From Obelidium mucronatum (taxonomy: Eukaryota; Chytridiomycota; Chytridiomycetes; Chytridiales; Chytriomycetaceae), in the NCBI GenBank assembly GCA_025765595.1, contig JAIVFH010000305.1:1-30195 (forward strand): a stretch of DNA of 30,195 nt, read 5' to 3'. A model generated the notes under the pieces. The model saw nothing but the letters and a program-made list of their open reading frames with translations. It did not search any database and was not told where the DNA came from. Within the stretch, counting starts at the first letter, position 1; every line of letters starts with the position of its first letter. Below, piece after piece: positions 26,969-30,195 of this stretch. The translations under genes and the position numbers were made by a program.

Positions 26969-27260
26969 GTCATCTTTCACTGTTGTAGAGACCTTCCCTG
27001 GAGGAGAGATTACTACTCGTGAAGTCCATGTGGGTAGGTTAAGACCCTTCACTCCTAGAAAACCCATTGATTCAGCAGAAACAGCTGTAATCAACAGTCA
27101 TCCTAGTTTTGAGGAGGAGTTGGAAACTTGGAAAAACAAGGCCTTACTCTTAACAAGGAGACCGGTGCATTCACACCAGCCCTTATACACTACTGATCCT
27201 CTATTGAGGAAGAAACTCGACCCAGACTATGATCCGGAAGATGAAGTTAATCCTCTCTAA
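26955..27260 (+). pseudogene. C-terminal tail of Pol
   Basis: In the next +1 frame the sequence continues from GPVRIIS with GGDSESSFTVVETF, EVHVGRLRPFTPR and an acidic end (DPDYDPEDEVNPL) before TAA at 27258-27260. VHVGRLRPF resembles the conserved H-x-x-x-L-R/K-P-y ending of the GPF/Y module in Ty3 integrases. No chromodomain is seen, unlike in the nested chromovirus. Confidence 0.7.
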
Positions 27261-27532
27261 GAAATTGAGAAGATGATTCTAGAAGTTCTAGAAGGATTGC
27301 TGAGAGGAACCAGCGAAATGCCGAGGAGGGTTAAGGAGTTTGTTTTTATTTATTATGGAGGAGTTTTGTTTTGGGCCAAAGATTTTTTTTAGACAAGTCA
27401 CGGACGTGAGGAGTCAGTTTTGTCTTTGGTTGTTTTTGGGTTTTATTGGTTTTTAGGATTTTGGGGTTTAAGGATAATTTGTAGGGTGAGGTATATGTTC
27501 AGGGACGAGCATATGGTTGAAAGAGAGGCTAC
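27261..27532 (+). other. 3' untranslated region and polypurine-like tract
   Basis: 272 bp after pol, rich in T and G. GAAAGAGAGG at 27519-27528 is the best polypurine tract, ending 4 nt before the 3' LTR. A CACGGACGTG inverted repeat lies near 27400. No gene was recognised. Confidence 0.55.
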
Positions 27533-28661
27533 TGTGAAGTGGGAATTCACTTCACTGGGGTTTCTTCAATTCACTTTATTTTATCTTTATTTACACACTT
27601 ATTTATTTATGATTTATTTGGTTATTTATTATTTATTTATTTGTGTTGGGGGAATTGGATTTCTTTGTTGCAGATTTAAATTTTGGGGGGGAAACTACAA
27701 AAAGGGGATGCGGTGAAGAAATAAAATAGAAGTTGCTGAGAATGAAATAGTAGGCCACTATCCAGCTCTACAGGGCTTACCACGAGTCCCAGTTTCAGAG
27801 TAACAATGTGTCGGTTACTTACATGATTATCCTGGGGAGGGTGTAGGTTCTCTAGATGCGCAACTTAACGCATTCTATTGTTCTCCTGTGATGCGTTCGC
27901 AGGACAAGGGGTTTGATGTCAGATGATGCGTGTGTAACGCAAGTCACATGAGTGGATCAAAGAGATCCACGGGACCTTGCGGTAATTATTACGTAGGCCT
28001 GGAGGCGGCGGACACAGAGTGGCCCAGACTGGTAGCGGGGGATCGAGAAAGGCGCTATTGGAATTCTGGTGGTGCGACTTAACTGTGTTGCGGATTGCGG
28101 ACCCCAAGGCAGGGACCCGGGACCGCGATTACAATTCCGTCTAGCTAGTAATAATTATTATCACGTGTTTGATGACCCACGGTGCGGCAGAGGTGAGGCC
28201 TGGTCAAAATCAAACAGTGGTGTGTGGGGAGATGAGAGTGGATGATGGGCTTGAGGCGCGTGACGTAAGGAGCGGGGTTAGTAAGTGGTGTTTTATTTAA
28301 TTTCGTTCTTTATTCTTCTATCTTCTTCTTCTTTCTTTATTTGTTTGCTTTTAACCCTTTGATAGAATCAAAGTTGTAGCGGCAGCTATTTCCGCAGTTG
28401 GTATCAGGGCCAGGGACCACTAATTGTGATCAGTTTAACTTCGCACGGGAATTAAAAGTGTGGAGAGATTACTAACCAAACAATGAAAAACCCATAGGTT
28501 ATATCCGCGGGAGGGATCTGGGCTTACAGAGTGGGCTTGGAGCTCAGGCTTGCGGAGAGTGTGGCTGGATCTGTAGCACACAGCCGCGCTCAGCCTATGG
28601 GGCGTTCCGGGAACTCACCTGGACCGCAGTTCCTGGGAAATTGGAGGCATCCCGTGTTACA
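27533..28661 (+). repeat. 3' LTR of right copy
   Basis: 1129 bp, the same ends as 14462-15598. By eye about 20 substitutions and several 1-4 bp indels separate them, roughly 2 percent. At least six of the differences are CG in the 5' LTR and TG or CA here, a pattern left by loss of methylated cytosine. The sequence after TGTTACA (CTCCC) does not repeat the bases before the 5' LTR (CACGC). Confidence 0.9.
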
Positions 28662-28841
28662 CTCCCGTCTACTTCCTCTTTTCTTGGGCACCTTCCACTC
28701 TACTCTGTAGTTCAGAAGTGCAGGTATCCTTTCAAGGGCTCCTGAACTACCACCAACTTCATTTTCAGTTCCACCAGGGTTTCAACCGGGAACCTGCAGC
28801 ACATCGGCATCAGGTCTTAACCACCTGAGCCATTGATCCCC
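28662..28841 (-). repeat. Probable tRNA-derived SINE, truncated
   Basis: On the minus strand a tRNA-like head (28841 to 28770) has an A box TGGCTCAGGTGG (28832 to 28821) and a B box GGTTGAAACCC (28787 to 28777), 45 nt apart as in tRNA. A body follows with a perfect 9-bp inverted repeat (28742-28750 with 28707-28715). It ends at the right-copy LTR. SINEs use such heads as Pol III promoters. No second copy is in the window to confirm repetitiveness. Confidence 0.5.
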
Positions 28842-29342
28842 AATTTCGATTCTAGAACCTAGAAAACTTCATATTTTAAACATACAACTCATATAGAACA
28901 ATTCAAACTATTTATTCAAGTTCAAAAGTACACAAGAAAACCAACCACATACAGAGCTCAAGTCTGCGACCAAGACAACCCAGGTTCAAGACCTACTCTG
29001 CGCACTTGTTCGATTATTACATATCCGCCTATGAAGGTTTCACTTTATCCTTGCTTCGCCATTTTAATGGTTGAGCGAGGGATGAGTGTTTTAGTCAGTA
29101 AGAATCTGACACAGGGTGTAATAACGCAAGACTGCATAGAAAGACACAACTCTCAAGCGATTCACGCAATCAAGGGGAAGGCACCATCACGTGACAATCA
29201 CATGACCTTCGCCAAACCTGATTTAATCACCAAGCCCTAACTAATCATTGGCAATTAATCAAGTCCACATTCATGTCACATGACGCAAGTCTGATTGTTG
29301 TTCAATTCATTCTTTATTCAATCATGTTCGCTTGAGGGGAAG
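28842..29342. other. Intergenic spacer
   Basis: 501 bp between the SINE-like sequence and the copia LTR. A weak B-box-like GGTTCAAGACC lies near 28985. A short ORF at 29031-29240 has no recognisable features. Nothing else supported. Confidence 0.4.
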
Positions 29343-29642
29343 TGTTGGAGGTATCATAATCGGTAGGTGACGCAGCACCGGACGATCACAGCCGCTAGAT
29401 GTTGTATGGCTAAGAGGCAGCTTATGACTCTCAGGGAAAGGGGCGGTGGACATCGCTCGCGCACTAGCTTACTTCCGCAGAAGCGACAAGGGTGAAGTAT
29501 CGTGCACGCGCACACTTCTCCGCAAGTTCGTCCCTTTTCCGGTGAAGGGCATTTCCTCCTATTTATACCTTCAGAACTCTGAAACACAGGGTGTTTCCTA
29601 AGAACTCTAAGGTCATGCTCTGCACGCCTACAGATTCTAACA
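29343..29642 (-). repeat. 3' LTR of copia element
   Basis: 300 bp, TGTTAGAATC...TACCTCCAACA in element sense, with TGTTRG/CYAACA-type ends. The boundary is fixed on one side by the polypurine tract. The partner LTR is outside the window, so the other edge rests on the TG...CA ends. The outside flank is GGAAG. Confidence 0.85.
29559..29569 (-). promoter_or_regulatory. TATA box in copia LTR
   Basis: GTATAAATAGG on the minus strand, about 75 bp into the LTR. It would place a transcript start near 29530 in the matching 5' LTR. Confidence 0.55.
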
Positions 29643-29650
29643 CTCCCCCA
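29643..29650 (-). other. Copia polypurine tract
   Basis: TGGGGGAG on the minus strand directly before the LTR start, a typical copia plus-strand primer site. Between it and the pol stop (29651-29758) there is only a short untranslated spacer. Confidence 0.85.
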
Positions 29651-29758
29651 GTTCTGAACAATAAAACCGGACTTTATTTAAATAGACTTCAATTAAAGCT
29701 GCCTGTCTAGATAAACTCCCCCGATACAACATCCGAGCAAACTATGGTCAACAACCAT

Positions 29759-30195
29759 CTAACTGTTTCTCAGTCCCTTCTCCACGGAGAACACGTAATA
29801 TGTCATACCAGTACGTCTTCGATGACCGACAAAGATTGGACAGACCAACGGCTTGGTTCCAATATCAGAATCGCTCAAATGGCCGGGAACGTGACCGCAA
29901 TCAATCACACCTTCTTCGTAGAATTCCCGCACCTTCCAATACCTTCGGTTCATCCACTTGCTAGCTTCAGTTCTTTTGTTCTCGCGCACTCGCTCAACAA
30001 AAGCTGTATTGTCACTGAACATAGCCAAGGGCCTTCTCACATCGATATTCAAATCTTTGCACAAATCCAACAGGTAAGGAACTTCCAGAGATCCTTGATA
30101 GAAAGCAACATGTTCGGCTGCAGTTTGATCCACAGTAACAAGTCCTTGCTTACAAGACCTCCACGACACCAGAGATTTTCCCATAAACTTGAAAA
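29759..30195 (-). CDS. Copia Pol, C-terminal RNase H (partial)
   Basis: The frame runs in from the right window edge; the Met at 30184 is internal. It encodes the end of copia RNase H: KSLVSWRSCKQGLV (usual form VSWxSKKQ), DQTAAEHVAF where copia has the catalytic S-T-E-A-E block, MFSDNTAFV (usual D-N-x-A), a KWMNRRYWKVREF helix (usual H-I-D-x-R-Y-H-x-x-R), VIDCGHVPG and SDIGTKPL (usual ADxxTKPL). About 35 residues follow TKPL before the stop. The catalytic Glu and the D of SDN are kept. RNase H removes the RNA strand after reverse transcription. No damage is seen in the visible part. Confidence 0.92.
   Translation of the reverse strand, partial: FKFMGKSLVSWRSCKQGLVTVDQTAAEHVAFYQGSLEVPYLLDLCKDLNIDVRRPLAMFSDNTAFVERVRENKRTEASKWMNRRYWKVREFYEEGVIDCGHVPGHLSDSDIGTKPLVCPIFVGHRRRTGMTYYVFSVEKGLRNS

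Larger units (their letters stand above)
14462..28661 (+). mobile_element. Large Ty3/gypsy-like element with an AP-endonuclease-like domain, right copy
   Basis: 14.2 kb from LTR to LTR. Order: LTR, PBS, leader with acidic ORF, giant Gag-protease, protease-RT linker, RT, RNase H, EEP (exonuclease III/AP endonuclease) domain, zinc finger and D,D-35-E integrase, about 270 residues of unknown type, GPF/Y-like module, tail, PPT-like tract, LTR. RT-RNaseH-integrase order marks it as Ty3/gypsy; the EEP domain between RNase H and integrase is unexpected. Gag is open, but pol carries two stops and seven net +1 shifts, so this copy is defective unless recoding occurs. The flanks CACGC and CTCCC are not a clean target duplication. 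The two LTRs differ by roughly 2 percent by eye, so it is older than the nested chromovirus. Confidence 0.93.
29343..30195 (-). mobile_element. Ty1/copia element, 3' end
   Basis: In element order (minus strand) the window shows the end of Pol (RNase H), a short spacer, a polypurine tract and the 3' LTR. The rest lies beyond the right edge. RNase H at the Pol C-terminus identifies the copia order (integrase before RT). Confidence 0.92.

Noticed and set aside
21880..26970. Programmed +1 frameshifting at stop codons (as in Euplotes) to explain pol
   Set aside because: In several places the conserved residues (for example YTNTDREG and the AVIW of RNase H) are recovered only if the shift lies upstream of the stop, not at it, and gag needs no such shifts. 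Single-base insertions fit better.
28955..29003. Second tRNA-like sequence with GGTTCAAGACC
   Set aside because: Only the B box is convincing; the A box is weak and stems pair poorly.
1..30195. CRISPR arrays, bacterial operons or prophage
   Set aside because: No regularly spaced repeats and no bacterial gene organisation; spliceosomal introns and LTR elements point to a eukaryote.

Overview
The window is eukaryotic nuclear DNA dominated by nested LTR retrotransposons around the remains of one spliced host gene. Short introns (53-67 bp, GT...AG), Ty3/gypsy and Ty1/copia elements, tRNA-like fragments and a chromovirus with an apparent Tf1-type self-priming signal suggest a fungus or a similar compact-intron eukaryote. 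I cannot name the species.

Layout. Positions 1-12496 are a minus-strand copy ('left copy') of a very large Ty3/gypsy-like element. It runs off the left edge and is split by a fresh minus-strand Ty3 chromovirus at 469-6515, which has 492-bp LTRs that look identical, a CCAGG target duplication and intact gag and pol. Positions 12498-14210 hold the last six exons (470 codons plus stop) of a host gene with HAT/TPR-like helical repeats; its 5' part was cut off by the left-copy insertion. Positions 14462-28661 are a plus-strand, LTR-to-LTR copy ('right copy', 14.2 kb) of the same large family, head-to-head with the left copy, so the window is a huge imperfect inverted repeat around the host gene. 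Positions 28662-28841 look like a tRNA-derived SINE, and 29343-30195 is the 3' end of a minus-strand Ty1/copia element.

The large element is the main discovery candidate. Reading along the right copy, it has an LTR of about 1.13 kb, a long leader with a conserved acidic 103-105 aa accessory ORF, and a giant Gag (coiled coil, hydrophobic membrane-like segments, CCHC knuckle) fused to retropepsin. Then come RT, RNase H, a complete exonuclease III/AP-endonuclease-like (EEP) domain, a D,D-35-E integrase, about 270 residues of unrecognised protein, a GPF/Y-like module and a tail. An EEP nuclease is normal in non-LTR (LINE) elements, but I know of no LTR/integrase element that carries one between RNase H and integrase.

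The right-copy pol is broken by seven small shifts, all net +1, and two in-frame stops, while its Gag is open. At least the first stop is a copy-specific mutation, because the left copy is open there. Pol is also strongly CpG-poor, whereas gag, leader and LTR are CpG-rich. The smaller nested chromovirus looks young and possibly active. Its PBS complements the predicted first 11 nt of its own RNA, it has a -1 slippery site between gag and pol, its polypurine tract doubles as the Pol C-terminus, and tRNA-like sequence lies both in its LTR and inside its gag reading frame.
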